From positions 116,161 through 180,160 of the forward strand of contig DATIKW010000022.1 in assembly GCA_035477115.1 (NCBI GenBank): a DNA stretch of 64,000 bases. Reading direction: 5' to 3'. Positions 8,397 through 17,011 of the stretch are shown piece after piece. Both the position numbers and the translations under genes were made by a program. Every line of letters starts with the position of its first letter. The first letter of the stretch is position 1. The stretch comes from UBA995 sp035477115. Lineage in GTDB: Bacteria > Bacillota > Sulfobacillia > UBA995. The notes beneath the pieces were generated by a model. It ran no database searches and was not told the origin of the DNA. It was given only the letters and a program-made list of their open reading frames with translations.

Positions 8397-9381
8397 AGCG
8401 GCTGACGGAGATATCCTGCTGTCCCTGCAGGATCTGCATACGTGGTTTGAGTTGAGGCGCTGGGGAATATTCCGGGTTGGCTGGGTCCAGGCGGTGGATG
8501 GGGTGGACTTCCAGCTGGGACGGGGCGAGGCGGTGGCCGTAGTCGGCGAGAGTGGCTGCGGTAAGACCACCCTGGCCCGGACCATCCTGGGGCTTCACCC
8601 GCCGACCCGGGGGGAAATCCGCTTTGACGGCCGCGTCCTGAAGGGTGCCGCCACCCTCCGCTGGTACCGCCCGCATGTGGGTTTCGTCCAGCAGGATCCC
8701 TATGGGGCCACCGCTCCTTTCCTGTCCGTGAAGCGCATCCTGGAGGAACCGCTCCTGGTTCAGGGAGTCCGCGACCCCGCCGATCGGCTCCATCGCATCC
8801 GCACCGCGATGGAGCGGGTCAAGCTCACGCCGGTCGACGACTTCCTGAACAAGTTCCCGCACATGCTCAGCGGCGGGCAGCAGCAGCGCGTGGTCATCGC
8901 CCGGGCCAAGATCCTGGAGCCGCGCTTGATCGTGGCCGACGAACCGGTGTCGATGCTGGATGCCTCGGTGCGGGTGGAGATCCTGGAACTCCTCCGGGAG
9001 TTGCAGCAAACATCCAATCTGAGCCTCATCTACATCACCCACGACCTCTCCACCGTGCGTTTCTTCACCGAGCGCATTCTCGTGATGTACGGGGGCAAGG
9101 TCGTCGAGGAAGCCCCCGTGAAGTCGCTGCTCGAGGAACCGCTGCACCCTTACACGCGCGCGCTGCTGGCCGGGATATCCGATCCCGATCCGGCCAACGC
9201 GCACGTGATGCGGGAAGTGCCGCCGGGCGAGCCGCCCAGCCTCATGAACCCGCCGTCCGGGTGCCGTTTCCATCCCCGTTGTCCGTCGATCATCCGCAAG
9301 CTGTGCGACTGCCAGGTGCCACCGGCCTTCATGCCCAAGCCGCGGCACCGGGCGGCCTGCTGGCTGCACCGGGGTGGGTAA
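8389..9381 (+). CDS. ABC transporter ATP-binding protein, DppF/OppF type
   Basis: 330 residues. Walker A is GESGCGKTT, signature LSGGQQQR, Walker B LIVADEP, and the C-terminal block CRFHPRCPSI is typical of the DppF half. It pairs with the upstream ATPase as a heterodimer under the two permeases. Its last eight bases are shared with the small membrane protein gene downstream. Confidence 0.93.
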   Translation: MGEAADGDILLSLQDLHTWFELRRWGIFRVGWVQAVDGVDFQLGRGEAVAVVGESGCGKTTLARTILGLHPPTRGEIRFDGRVLKGAATLRWYRPHVGFVQQDPYGATAPFLSVKRILEEPLLVQGVRDPADRLHRIRTAMERVKLTPVDDFLNKFPHMLSGGQQQRVVIARAKILEPRLIVADEPVSMLDASVRVEILELLRELQQTSNLSLIYITHDLSTVRFFTERILVMYGGKVVEEAPVKSLLEEPLHPYTRALLAGISDPDPANAHVMREVPPGEPPSLMNPPSGCRFHPRCPSIIRKLCDCQVPPAFMPKPRHRAACWLHRGG

Positions 9382-9613
9382 CCGTAGCCCGCGGTCGCTG
9401 ATCGTGGGAGGGGCGCTGCTCGTGCTGGTCGGGTGGGCGGTGCCCTTCCTGATGGTGATCCGGGTGATCCCGGCCGGATTCATCCTGAGCATTGCCAGCT
9501 ACGCCGCCCTGCTGGCGGGGATGATGATGGGACTCATCGGTTCCCTGATGTACGTGCAAAGGCGGCGCGCTGCGAAGGGGGAAACGGCCGACCAGGATGA
9601 GTCGGGCAGTTAG
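9374..9613 (+). CDS. Small membrane protein, two helices, unknown function
   Basis: 79 residues from GTG 9374, starting inside the end of the ATPase gene, which supports translational coupling and makes it likely to be real. Two hydrophobic stretches are visible (about residues 9-29 and 36-60), followed by a charged tail RRRAAKGETADQDES. I do not recognise a family. Its position as last gene of the transporter operon suggests a membrane partner of the importer, but this is only context. Its final four bases overlap the end of the convergent carrier gene. Confidence 0.6.
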   Translation: MGNRSPRSLIVGGALLVLVGWAVPFLMVIRVIPAGFILSIASYAALLAGMMMGLIGSLMYVQRRRAAKGETADQDESGS

Positions 9614-10893
9614 CGAAAGAAGATGAAGCTGATCGCGCCGCCGCCGAGGGCCATGAGCTGACCCCAGATCAGCAGGCGCCGGAAGAGCCTGGTCCGGTCC
9701 TCGGTGGCGGGCGCGGCGGCGAGGCACAGGGCCCCCAACAGCGAAAGCGGGCTCGCGTCCACCAGGTGCGCGGAGACGGTGATGGTGTAGACGAGGTTCT
9801 TCTGGAGTTCGAGCGCTGCAGCGCCGACTACCCCCAGTTCGTGGACCAGCCCGGGGATCATGGGGATGAAGGTCGGCATCACCACCGCCGACGACCCGCT
9901 GTAGGTAGACACGAAGCCGGCGACGAAGCCCATGATCCCGGTGACCGTCGCCGGTTGGGCGATGGCGGCGAGGGCGCGAACGGCATGATCGAGGCCCCCC
10001 GTCCGGGCCGCCACCTCCACCAGCAACATCACCCCGACCAGCATCAATATCATGTACCAGGGCTGGCGCTTGACCGCCTCCTGCTCGTCCGCCGCTCGCA
10101 GCAGGGAAAGCACCACCGCCAGGGTCAGGGCGGTGAAGCCGAGATCCCACCGCAACCCGAGCACCAGGACGATGAGTAGCGCCACCGCGGCCAGGGTCGC
10201 CAGTTGCCGGCGTTCCCACGGCGGGAGCGGCCGATTGAGGGCCGCCCGCACCCGCACTCGTCCCCGAGGATCGCGACCGGCCGCCAGCAGGCGGAGTCCT
10301 CCGAAAAGAAGGTAGGCCAGCAGGGCGGCCACGCCGTTGCCGACCAGCGAACTCATGAAGATGGGTCCGGGTATGGGGGGTAGGCCCAGTCGGCCCACCA
10401 GGGTGGCGGCGATGATCCCCGTGGGGGCCACCGGCGAGAGGGCGCCGGCATTCGCGCCGTTCACCACCATCACGGCGGCCAGGAAGGCGCTGATCTTGGT
10501 GTGGGCGGCGATGGACATGGCTACGGGGGCGAGGACCACCGTGGCGGCAATGTTGCCGGGGCCCGCCGCCGCGAGCGCCGCGGCGAAGACGAAAAGCAAG
10601 ACGGGGATCAGCGCCGGCGACCCGCCGGAGGCGCGGATGAACCACTGCGCGAGCCTGGCCAGGGTGCCGTTCAGTTCGGCCATGCTGAACAGCAGGGTCA
10701 CGCCCACGAGGGTCAGGAACAGGCGCAGGGGGAAGAAGGTGATGAGCAGTGCCGGATCGATCCGGGGGTCGCGGCCCAAGGCGGCCACGAGGAAGGCCAG
10801 GGAGATGGCGAGGAGGCCGATATTGCGATTGAGCCGGAAACTGACTGCCACCGCGAGCACTAGGCTGAATACGGCGATCAGGCCGATATCCAA
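9610..10893 (-). CDS. SLC13/MatC-like anion carrier
   Basis: 427 residues if started at TTG 10893, which follows GGAGGTGG (10899-10906) with five bases between. The open frame continues upstream to 11094, but that part lacks membrane character and a ribosome site. The protein is almost entirely hydrophobic with ten or more predicted helices and two similar halves. The conserved-looking loops are AAGPGNIAATVVLAPVAM in the first half and STYSGSSAVVMPTFIPM in the second, the pattern of SLC13 or malonate-carrier-like permeases. Likely substrates are dicarboxylates or similar anions; the exact one is unknown. Confidence 0.75.
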   Translation of the reverse strand: MDIGLIAVFSLVLAVAVSFRLNRNIGLLAISLAFLVAALGRDPRIDPALLITFFPLRLFLTLVGVTLLFSMAELNGTLARLAQWFIRASGGSPALIPVLLFVFAAALAAAGPGNIAATVVLAPVAMSIAAHTKISAFLAAVMVVNGANAGALSPVAPTGIIAATLVGRLGLPPIPGPIFMSSLVGNGVAALLAYLLFGGLRLLAAGRDPRGRVRVRAALNRPLPPWERRQLATLAAVALLIVLVLGLRWDLGFTALTLAVVLSLLRAADEQEAVKRQPWYMILMLVGVMLLVEVAARTGGLDHAVRALAAIAQPATVTGIMGFVAGFVSTYSGSSAVVMPTFIPMIPGLVHELGVVGAAALELQKNLVYTITVSAHLVDASPLSLLGALCLAAAPATEDRTRLFRRLLIWGQLMALGGGAISFIFFR

Positions 10894-11192
10894 CCATCCC
10901 ACCTCCAAGGCCCTTCCGGCAGATCCGCCTCGCCCGCGCCGATCATGGAACCCACCATGCGGGATCTTCCAACCAACCTTTCGGCACAGGGGGCAAGGGA
11001 ACCTCCGGACGACTGCCGGTCCGGCGGCGCCGGAAGGAGACTGAGGGCAGAGGGAGAAGAAATCAGTGAGGCCCCCAGGCCCACGGGCCAGCACGGGGCT
11101 AGAAACGGCTCGGAAGCGGGAGACCGTGTTTTTGTGGTAGGGGCGGGTTCGGAACCCGCCCCTACATATAGCGTAGCAGGGGGGAATGAGCC
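10894..11192. other. Divergent intergenic region
   Basis: 299 bases between the leftward carrier and the rightward GNAT gene. It holds the ribosome site of the carrier (10899-10906), the palindrome at 11137-11165, and AGGGGGG just before the GNAT start. I see no good -10/-35 pair on either strand. Open frames crossing it are shadows. Confidence 0.4.
11137..11165. repeat. Dispersed GC-rich palindrome, copy 2
   Basis: Perfect 29-base palindrome: arms GTAGGGGCGGGTT and AACCCGCCCCTAC around CGG. It lies 27 bases upstream of the GNAT gene. It shares both arms exactly with copy 3 (13147-13175). Confidence 0.85.
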
Positions 11193-12002
11193 ATGCTGCG
11201 GATCGCCCGGGTCGCCACGCTCAAGGAGTGCGCCGCCCTGGAGCCGCTGCAACGGGAAGTATGGAGCGGGCATCTGGTCTTGGCCGCACCCCACATGTTC
11301 GCCTCCATCACCTGCGGGGGGATCCTCGTGGGTGCCTACGACGGAGCGCAGCCGGTGGGTTTCTGTTACGGCTTCCCCGCCCGCAAGCGGTGGAACGTAT
11401 GGCTTCACTCCCACATGCTGGCCGTGCTCCCGGCTTACCGGGGGCAGGACCTGGGCTTTCAGCTCAAGGTGGCCCAGCGCCAGGCGGCCCTGGAGGACGA
11501 GTACTCCGTCGTGAGCTGGACTTTCGACCCCCTGCAATACGTGAATGCCCGGCTGAACCTGGCGCGGCTGGGGGCGGTGGGTACCGCCTACCTGGTGGAC
11601 TACTACGGTCCGATGGAGGATCCCCTGAATCGCGGCCTGCCCACCGACCGGATCTTGCTCGAATGGTCCATCGCCTCACCCGCCGTGGCCGAGCGGATCG
11701 CCCGATCCTCGGCCGGGCCGGAGCCGGTAGGGCTTCCCGTCATCAACCGGGTCGCCGCGGAACGGACCGGCGGTCTCGCGTGTGCGACCCCGGACCTGTC
11801 CCTGACCCACCCCGAGGTCCTGATGCGCATTCCGACCGAGTTCGCGGCGCTCCGCAACCGCGATCCCGGACTGGCACGGGAATGGCGCCTCAAGACCCGG
11901 CAGGCCTTCTCCCACTACCTGGGTACGGGGTACCGGGCGGTCGACCTGTTCCCCGGGCGGGAAACCTGTGCCTACCTCCTGGAGAAGGGACGATCCGGGT
12001 GA
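11193..12002 (+). CDS. GNAT-family N-acyltransferase (COG3375 type), probable amino acid succinyl/acyltransferase
   Basis: 269 residues from ATG 11193 behind AGGGGGGAAT. The acetyl-CoA fold is visible in GGILVGAYDGAQPVGFCYGF and in the pyrophosphate loop LPAYRGQDLGFQLKVAQ. A long C-terminal half without other motifs is typical of the COG3375 group. In Geobacillus and relatives this group is encoded beside N-succinylamino-acid racemase and transfers a succinyl group to D-amino acids. Here the racemase-like gene follows with a four-base overlap, so a joint role is likely. The acyl group and amino acid are not known. Confidence 0.78.
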   Translation: MLRIARVATLKECAALEPLQREVWSGHLVLAAPHMFASITCGGILVGAYDGAQPVGFCYGFPARKRWNVWLHSHMLAVLPAYRGQDLGFQLKVAQRQAALEDEYSVVSWTFDPLQYVNARLNLARLGAVGTAYLVDYYGPMEDPLNRGLPTDRILLEWSIASPAVAERIARSSAGPEPVGLPVINRVAAERTGGLACATPDLSLTHPEVLMRIPTEFAALRNRDPGLAREWRLKTRQAFSHYLGTGYRAVDLFPGRETCAYLLEKGRSG

Positions 12003-13108
12003 GAGTGGAGACTATCCGCTTACGGCGGCTGAGGATGCCCCTCAAGGCGCCCTTCGTGACCAGTTTCGGCAGCCAGACGGTCCGCGAGGCGATCCTGGTC
12101 GAGACGGAGGCCGGGGGCATCGCCGGCTGGGGCGAGGCGCCGGCCCTGACGGCGCCGCTGTACAACGAGGAGACGGTGGAGACGGCCTGGCACCTGCTCA
12201 GGGACTTCCTGGGCCCCGCCGTCATCGGACGGAGTCTGCCCCATCCTTCGGCGCTGGCCGAGCGCTTGCGACCCTTCCGCCGCAACTACATCGCCAAAGC
12301 GGGGCTGGAGGGGGCGCTATGGGACTTGTGGGCGCGGGCCCGGGGCCAGCCGCTCGCCCGTGCGCTGAGAGGGACGCGCGGCCGGGTGGCGGCGGGGGTG
12401 AGCCTCGGCATCGCGCCATCGGTGGAGGACCTGCTGGAAGAGGTCGCCTTTTACCTCGGCCGGGGATACCGGCGGATCAAGGTGAAGGTCAAGCCGGGGT
12501 GGGACCTCGCGCCGCTGGCGGCGATCCGCGATCGCTTCGGGCCCATCCCGCTCATGGCCGACGCCAACTCCGCCTACGAGCGGTCCGACCTCCCGCGGCT
12601 CAAGGCCATCGACGGACTCGGGCTGATGATGATCGAGCAGCCGCTTGCCGCCGATGATCTGGTCGACCACGCCCGGCTGCAGTCCGAGTTGGACACGCCC
12701 TTGTGCCTCGACGAGTCGATCTGCTCGCGGGACGATGCGCGGAAGGCACTGGACCTCGGCAGTTGTCGCATCATCAACATCAAGGCGGCACGGGTTGGCG
12801 GCCTCACCGAGGCGGTCGCCATCCATGACCTGTGCCGGGAGCGAGGGGTGCCCGTGTGGTGCGGTGGGATGCTGGAGACGGGCATCGGCCGCGCCCATAA
12901 CCTGGCGCTCGCGTCCTTGCCCGGATTCACCTTGCCCGGCGATGTCTCCGGCAGCGATCGCTACTGGGACCGGGACATCATTCGCCCGGAGATAGCCGTC
13001 GACTCCGAGGGGTATATTGCCGTGCCCGGCGGCCCCGGGCTGGGCCATGAGCCCGACCTCGGCGAAATTACCCGCCGCACCGTTCGCGAAGAAGTGCTGA
13101 CCGCGTGA
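11999..13108 (+). CDS. N-acylamino acid racemase / o-succinylbenzoate synthase family enolase
   Basis: 369 residues from GTG 11999, overlapping the GNAT stop. It is an enolase-superfamily barrel with the complete MenC/NSAR catalytic set: KVKVK at 161-165, metal ligands Asp188 (MADANSAY), Glu213 (IEQPL) and Asp238 (CLDES), and the second lysine Lys262 in NIKAARVGG. Such enzymes either make o-succinylbenzoate for menaquinone or racemise N-succinylamino acids. No other men gene is present and a GNAT partner is coupled upstream, so racemisation of N-acylamino acids (conversion of D- to L-amino acids) is preferred. The upstream open frame that seems fused to it is a shadow of the GNAT gene. Confidence 0.85.
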   Translation: MRVETIRLRRLRMPLKAPFVTSFGSQTVREAILVETEAGGIAGWGEAPALTAPLYNEETVETAWHLLRDFLGPAVIGRSLPHPSALAERLRPFRRNYIAKAGLEGALWDLWARARGQPLARALRGTRGRVAAGVSLGIAPSVEDLLEEVAFYLGRGYRRIKVKVKPGWDLAPLAAIRDRFGPIPLMADANSAYERSDLPRLKAIDGLGLMMIEQPLAADDLVDHARLQSELDTPLCLDESICSRDDARKALDLGSCRIINIKAARVGGLTEAVAIHDLCRERGVPVWCGGMLETGIGRAHNLALASLPGFTLPGDVSGSDRYWDRDIIRPEIAVDSEGYIAVPGGPGLGHEPDLGEITRRTVREEVLTA

Positions 13109-13146
13109 CCACTCCGGCGGTACCGGCAAAGAGCCGCCGTCATGCC

Positions 13147-13175
13147 GTAGGGGCGGGTTCGAAACCCGCCCCTAC
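13147..13175. repeat. Dispersed GC-rich palindrome, copy 3
   Basis: Perfect 29-base palindrome with 13-base arms GTAGGGGCGGGTT and AACCCGCCCCTAC and loop CGA, in the 99-base gap between the convergent racemase and carboxypeptidase genes. In this place it could help end transcription from both sides, though it lacks T-runs. Confidence 0.85.
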
Positions 13176-13207
13176 GGGGTCGGCCATCCGGGTGCTCTCC
13201 CGCGGCC

Positions 13208-14722
13208 TCAGCTCAACCCATACAGCTCTCGGAACTTGCGCCCGAGATAGTCGAGATAGGGACGGGCCTGAAGCGGCTTCCCCGTAGCCCGCTGCACCAG
13301 TTCCCGGGGGGCGAACTTCGCGCCGCACTCGTGGATCCGGGTGCGCATCCAGGCGAACAGCTTCCCGAACTGGCCGCGGGCGATATCCTGCGGAATCTCC
13401 GGATGGTCGGCCAGCGCCGCCGCATAGAGTTGGCCGGCGATGACATTACCCAAGGTGTAACTCTGGAAGGCGCCCCCGAAATGCCCCGACCAGTGGATGT
13501 CCTGAAGGACGCCCTGCACGTCGTCGGGCGCCGTCAGCCCGAGGTATTGCTGGAGTTTGTCCTGCCATGCGTCCCTCAGGTCGGCGGCGGCCAGTCGGCC
13601 CTCGAGTACCGCCTTCTCCAATTCGAACCGGAACATCACGTGCAGGTTGTAAGTGACCTCGTCGGCCTCGGTGCGGATCAAGGAGGGGGCGACCCGGTTG
13701 ACCGCCCGGTAGACCGCGTCGGGAGTTGCGCCGGCGAACTGCTCAGGGAAGAACTCGCGCGCCCGGGGGAGGAAGTACTGCCAGAACTCCTGAGAACGCC
13801 CGACCAGGTTCTCCCACAGCCGGGACTGAGACTCGTGCAGACCACCGGAAGCCCCTTCGGCGAGCACCGTCCGGTCCAGCCGGCGCGGCAATCCCTGCTC
13901 GTACATGCCGTGACCGGCCTCATGCAAGAGCGAGAAGAAGCAGTTCCCGAAGTCGTGGGGGCGGATGCGGGTGGTGATGCGCACGTCGTCCAGCGAGCAG
14001 CCGATGGCGAAGGGGTGGACGGTGGTGTCCACCCGGCCGCGGCCGTCGAGGTCGAAGCCGATGGCCCGCACGGCGGCAGTGCCGCAGGCCAGTTGCTGCT
14101 CGGCGGGGAAGTCATTCCGCAGGACCGAGTCCGGCAGTTGGCGGCCGGACTCGGCGATGGCCCGGGCGAGCGGCACCAATTCCGCCCGCAACTCGGCGAA
14201 AAGCCCTTCGCAGAAGGCGGCGGTGATCCCCGGCTCGGCGATGTCGATGAAGGCGTCCATCGGGCTGTTCCTATAGCCCAGGGCGGAGGCCACCCGGCTC
14301 GACACGTCCACCACTTGCTCGAGGGCGGGACGGAAGACCTCAAAGCGGTTCTCCTCGCGGGCCTTCAGCCAGGCCTCATGAGCGGCGGCCGCCACCAACT
14401 CCTGTTCCACCACCAGTTCCGTGGGGATGCGGGTAGCCTTCTCGTACAGGCGGCGGGCCACGCGGATCATGCTGGCCTCATCGCTGTCCGGGGCCAGCGA
14501 CTGCTCGTGCGGACGGAGTTCTTCCAGCCATGCACCCACCTCCGGACTGGTGGACCGAAGGTGGGCGATGCGGGCAAGGGTAGCGGTCTGCTCGCCCCGG
14601 GCAGGGGCACCCGCCGCCGGCATGTAGGTGAGGCGATCCCAGTGCAGCACTGCGGCTGCGCGGTTCACGTCGATGACTTCCGCCATCACTTCAAGCAGCT
14701 TGCGATAGGTTTCGTGCACCAC
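13208..14722 (-). CDS. M32 family metallocarboxypeptidase (Taq type)
   Basis: 504 residues from GTG 14722, eight bases after GGGGAGGAGA; the longer frame to 14764 lacks a site. All M32 signatures are present: HPF at 236-238, DVRITTR at 246-252, the zinc site HEAGH at 267-271, ESQSRLWEN soon after, and GVLQDIHWS near the C-terminus. The enzyme is a cytoplasmic zinc carboxypeptidase of broad specificity that trims C-terminal residues from peptides. It fits the peptide-using theme of this region. It stands alone on the minus strand. Confidence 0.95.
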   Translation of the reverse strand: MVHETYRKLLEVMAEVIDVNRAAAVLHWDRLTYMPAAGAPARGEQTATLARIAHLRSTSPEVGAWLEELRPHEQSLAPDSDEASMIRVARRLYEKATRIPTELVVEQELVAAAAHEAWLKAREENRFEVFRPALEQVVDVSSRVASALGYRNSPMDAFIDIAEPGITAAFCEGLFAELRAELVPLARAIAESGRQLPDSVLRNDFPAEQQLACGTAAVRAIGFDLDGRGRVDTTVHPFAIGCSLDDVRITTRIRPHDFGNCFFSLLHEAGHGMYEQGLPRRLDRTVLAEGASGGLHESQSRLWENLVGRSQEFWQYFLPRAREFFPEQFAGATPDAVYRAVNRVAPSLIRTEADEVTYNLHVMFRFELEKAVLEGRLAAADLRDAWQDKLQQYLGLTAPDDVQGVLQDIHWSGHFGGAFQSYTLGNVIAGQLYAAALADHPEIPQDIARGQFGKLFAWMRTRIHECGAKFAPRELVQRATGKPLQARPYLDYLGRKFRELYGLS

Positions 14723-14824
14723 TGAACTTCTCTCCTCCCCGGCGATGGGCGGTCGCGCCAACACGCTCGCCGCCCACGACGCCGTCTCAGGCCTTTCGCT
14801 GCGTTCCGACCAGCCTCCTGCTCT

Positions 14825-16297
14825 TTACTGGCGGGCGGCGGCGGCCAGAATCCGATCCCACTCGCGACGGACCGCGGCCTCCACCGGCCGCGGCCGGTGC
14901 TGCTCCAGGATGCTCCGTGCCAGATCCGTCGCCGCCTGGAAGGCCCCGCGCCGGCCCGAACGCTCCCAGGCGTCGTAGGGGGAGCGGTCGATGACCCGCG
15001 GGCGCCAGATGTCCCGCAGATGACGGAGCGTGTGCGGATCCGAGAGATAATTGCCCCCGGGGCCGATCCGGCAGATCAAGTCGACTGCCAGCGTCTCGGC
15101 GTCAACCTGGATGCCCTCGCTAACCCGGGCGGCGACCGAGTGGATCTCGCAATCCATGATGAGCTGCTGGTAGGAGAAGATCTTCGAGCCGTTGAGCAGG
15201 CCGGCCCCGGTGAGCATCGCCGTCCCCGTCAGCAGCGGCATGATGGTGGACAGGGCGTTATCGAGGGCTGCCTGCCAGTCGGGGAGCTTGGCGCCCGTGG
15301 CCATGGCGCCCATGGACAGCGGCAATCCGTAGTATCGGCATACCTCGTTGAATGCGCCGCCCAGCAGGTAGTCTTCCGGCGAGCCGCCGGTGTAGCCTCC
15401 GGTGACGAGGTCCATCACCGTGGGCGCCGCCGCGAAGAACACCGGCGCTCCGGGATGGGCCAGCTGGATCAGGATCAACGGGGCCAGAGCATCCACCGTC
15501 GCGACCACCAGATTGCCGGCCAGGGTCGCGGGGGCGGTGGCACAGGACATGGGCATGGGCATGAACCCGGTGGGGACGCCATGCGCGGCGGCCACCAGCG
15601 ACGCCTCGAGACTGCCGCCATCCTGGCCCAGCGGATCCAATGCGCACTGCATGACCGAGAAGATGGGGCGGCGGCGAAGTTCCTCAACGCTGCCCACTTC
15701 GGCCAGCGCCATCTCGACGCACCACTCGGCGACCTGGGCGGAGATGATCGTCTCCGGCTGCACGTGCTTGGAGGTACCGAGGAACGCAGCTTCCAGTTCG
15801 CGCAACGGGCGGACGGCGGGCGCTACGTCCTGGGCGCTCACTGTCGGTCCCCAGTAGAAAGCGATGGAATCGAGGTAATCGGCGACCAGGGCGGAGTGGT
15901 ACACATCCTCCCCGGTAGACCTCCGGGGCGAGCCGGTCTGTAAGTCGTACACCTGAATGCCGCAGCCGTCGGTGGAGAGATAGCAGTGCTCTCCGTCGAG
16001 GTCCAGATTGTCCTCGGGATCTCTGGCGCCCAGCGTGAAGCGGCGCGGCGCGCGGGAGATGGCGGCCATGGCCAGGTCAGGCGGGATGCGCGCCACCTGG
16101 CGCTCCCAGTCCACCGCGCAGCCCGAGTCGGCCAGGATGCCCAGGGCCCGGGCTGACGGGAAGCGTACTCCCGCCCGGCCGAGCACCTCCAGGGCCGCCT
16201 CGTGGATCGACTTCACGCCATCGGGGCCGAGGATGGACAGGGCCAAGCGGGGACGGAGGCGGCGGAGGGGACGGCGGGCCGGAAGCGGTCCGCTCAT
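14825..16297 (-). CDS. MttB-family corrinoid methyltransferase without pyrrolysine
   Basis: 490 residues, the usual MttB-superfamily length. Family features are the N-terminal HEAALEVLGRAGVRF, the central glycine-rich barrel strands (TGGYTGGSPEDYLLGGAF), and a conserved-looking C-terminal DPHTLRHLRDIWRP. No in-frame amber codon interrupts it, so it is a non-pyrrolysine member. Known relatives (MtgB, MtcB, MtpB) demethylate glycine betaine, carnitine or proline betaine. The methyl group goes to the corrinoid protein encoded just upstream with a four-base overlap. The donor cannot be read from sequence; the nearby carrier gene (17012-18400) may import it. Confidence 0.88.
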   Translation of the reverse strand: MSGPLPARRPLRRLRPRLALSILGPDGVKSIHEAALEVLGRAGVRFPSARALGILADSGCAVDWERQVARIPPDLAMAAISRAPRRFTLGARDPEDNLDLDGEHCYLSTDGCGIQVYDLQTGSPRRSTGEDVYHSALVADYLDSIAFYWGPTVSAQDVAPAVRPLRELEAAFLGTSKHVQPETIISAQVAEWCVEMALAEVGSVEELRRRPIFSVMQCALDPLGQDGGSLEASLVAAAHGVPTGFMPMPMSCATAPATLAGNLVVATVDALAPLILIQLAHPGAPVFFAAAPTVMDLVTGGYTGGSPEDYLLGGAFNEVCRYYGLPLSMGAMATGAKLPDWQAALDNALSTIMPLLTGTAMLTGAGLLNGSKIFSYQQLIMDCEIHSVAARVSEGIQVDAETLAVDLICRIGPGGNYLSDPHTLRHLRDIWRPRVIDRSPYDAWERSGRRGAFQAATDLARSILEQHRPRPVEAAVRREWDRILAAAARQ

Positions 16298-16947
16298 GAG
16301 CCCGTGCCCCCGGCCAGTTTTCGGGCAAGGACCACCGCGGAACCGCCATCCTCGGCGTAACCGTCCGCCCCGATCTCCTCAGCCCAGGATGCGGTGACGG
16401 GGGCACCGCCTACCATGATCTGTACCCGCACTCCCGCTTGGCGGAAGAGGTCGATGACTTCCTTCTGCCGCACCATGGTCGTGGTGAGCAGTGCGGAGAG
16501 GCCAACGATTGACGGGCGCAACTCGCGGGCGCGGTCGAGGAAAGTCGCCGCCGACACGTCCACTCCCAGGTCCACCACTTCAAAACCGGCGGCTATCAGG
16601 AGCGAACCGACGATGCGCTTGCCGATCTCATGGATGTCCCCTTCGACCGTACCCAGGAGCACGCGCCCCAGGGTCAGACGGTCGCGGCGAGCGGCAGCCA
16701 GGTGAGGCTGAACCACTGCCAAGGCCCGCTGCATCGCCTCGCCTGCCGCAACCAGTTCGGGGAGGAATTTCTCGCCCTTGCCGAACTCCTCGCCTACCCG
16801 TTCCAGGGCGGGCATGAAGCCAAGATTCAGGCAGTCCAGGGGATCGAGCCCCGCGGCCAACCCGCGCTCGGCCACTTGCGCCGCCTGCTCGATGTCGCCC
16901 TCGTACACCACCCGGTACATCTCCTCGAGTAACTTGTCCCGCTCCAA
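16294..16947 (-). CDS. Corrinoid protein (methyltransferase cognate)
   Basis: 217 residues from TTG 16947, nine bases after GAGGAG; the frame is open upstream to 16989 without a ribosome site. An N-terminal four-helix cap (residues 1-90, with DPLDCLNLGFMPALERVGEEF) precedes a B12-binding domain. The corrinoid motif EGDIHEIG gives the cobalt ligand His106, followed by the typical SALLTTTM and VGGAPVT segments. It carries the methyl group from the adjacent MttB-type enzyme to a second methyltransferase, which is not in this window. Confidence 0.93.
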   Translation of the reverse strand: MERDKLLEEMYRVVYEGDIEQAAQVAERGLAAGLDPLDCLNLGFMPALERVGEEFGKGEKFLPELVAAGEAMQRALAVVQPHLAAARRDRLTLGRVLLGTVEGDIHEIGKRIVGSLLIAAGFEVVDLGVDVSAATFLDRARELRPSIVGLSALLTTTMVRQKEVIDLFRQAGVRVQIMVGGAPVTASWAEEIGADGYAEDGGSAVVLARKLAGGTGS

Positions 16948-17011
16948 ATCTCCACACTCCTCTCGCCAGGGTTTATTAGCAAGGAGCATGCCGGCCTACG
17001 GACGTAAGCCC

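Noticed and set aside
9329..10897. 522-codon minus-strand frame over the SLC13-like carrier
   Set aside because: Same strand but wrong frame; the carrier frame has clear membrane helices while this one is Gly/Arg/Pro-rich without a family pattern.
11186..13108. Apparent 640-residue fusion upstream of the racemase
   Set aside because: The first ~270 codons are an out-of-frame shadow of the GNAT gene; the racemase has its own GTG at 11999 overlapping the GNAT stop.
13331..14725. 464-codon plus-strand frame antisense to the M32 carboxypeptidase
   Set aside because: All M32 motifs are on the minus strand; this frame has no start site or recognisable domain.
14825..16297. Pyrrolysine-containing trimethylamine methyltransferase
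   Set aside because: The frame is uninterrupted; no in-frame TAG occurs at the position expected for pyrrolysine.
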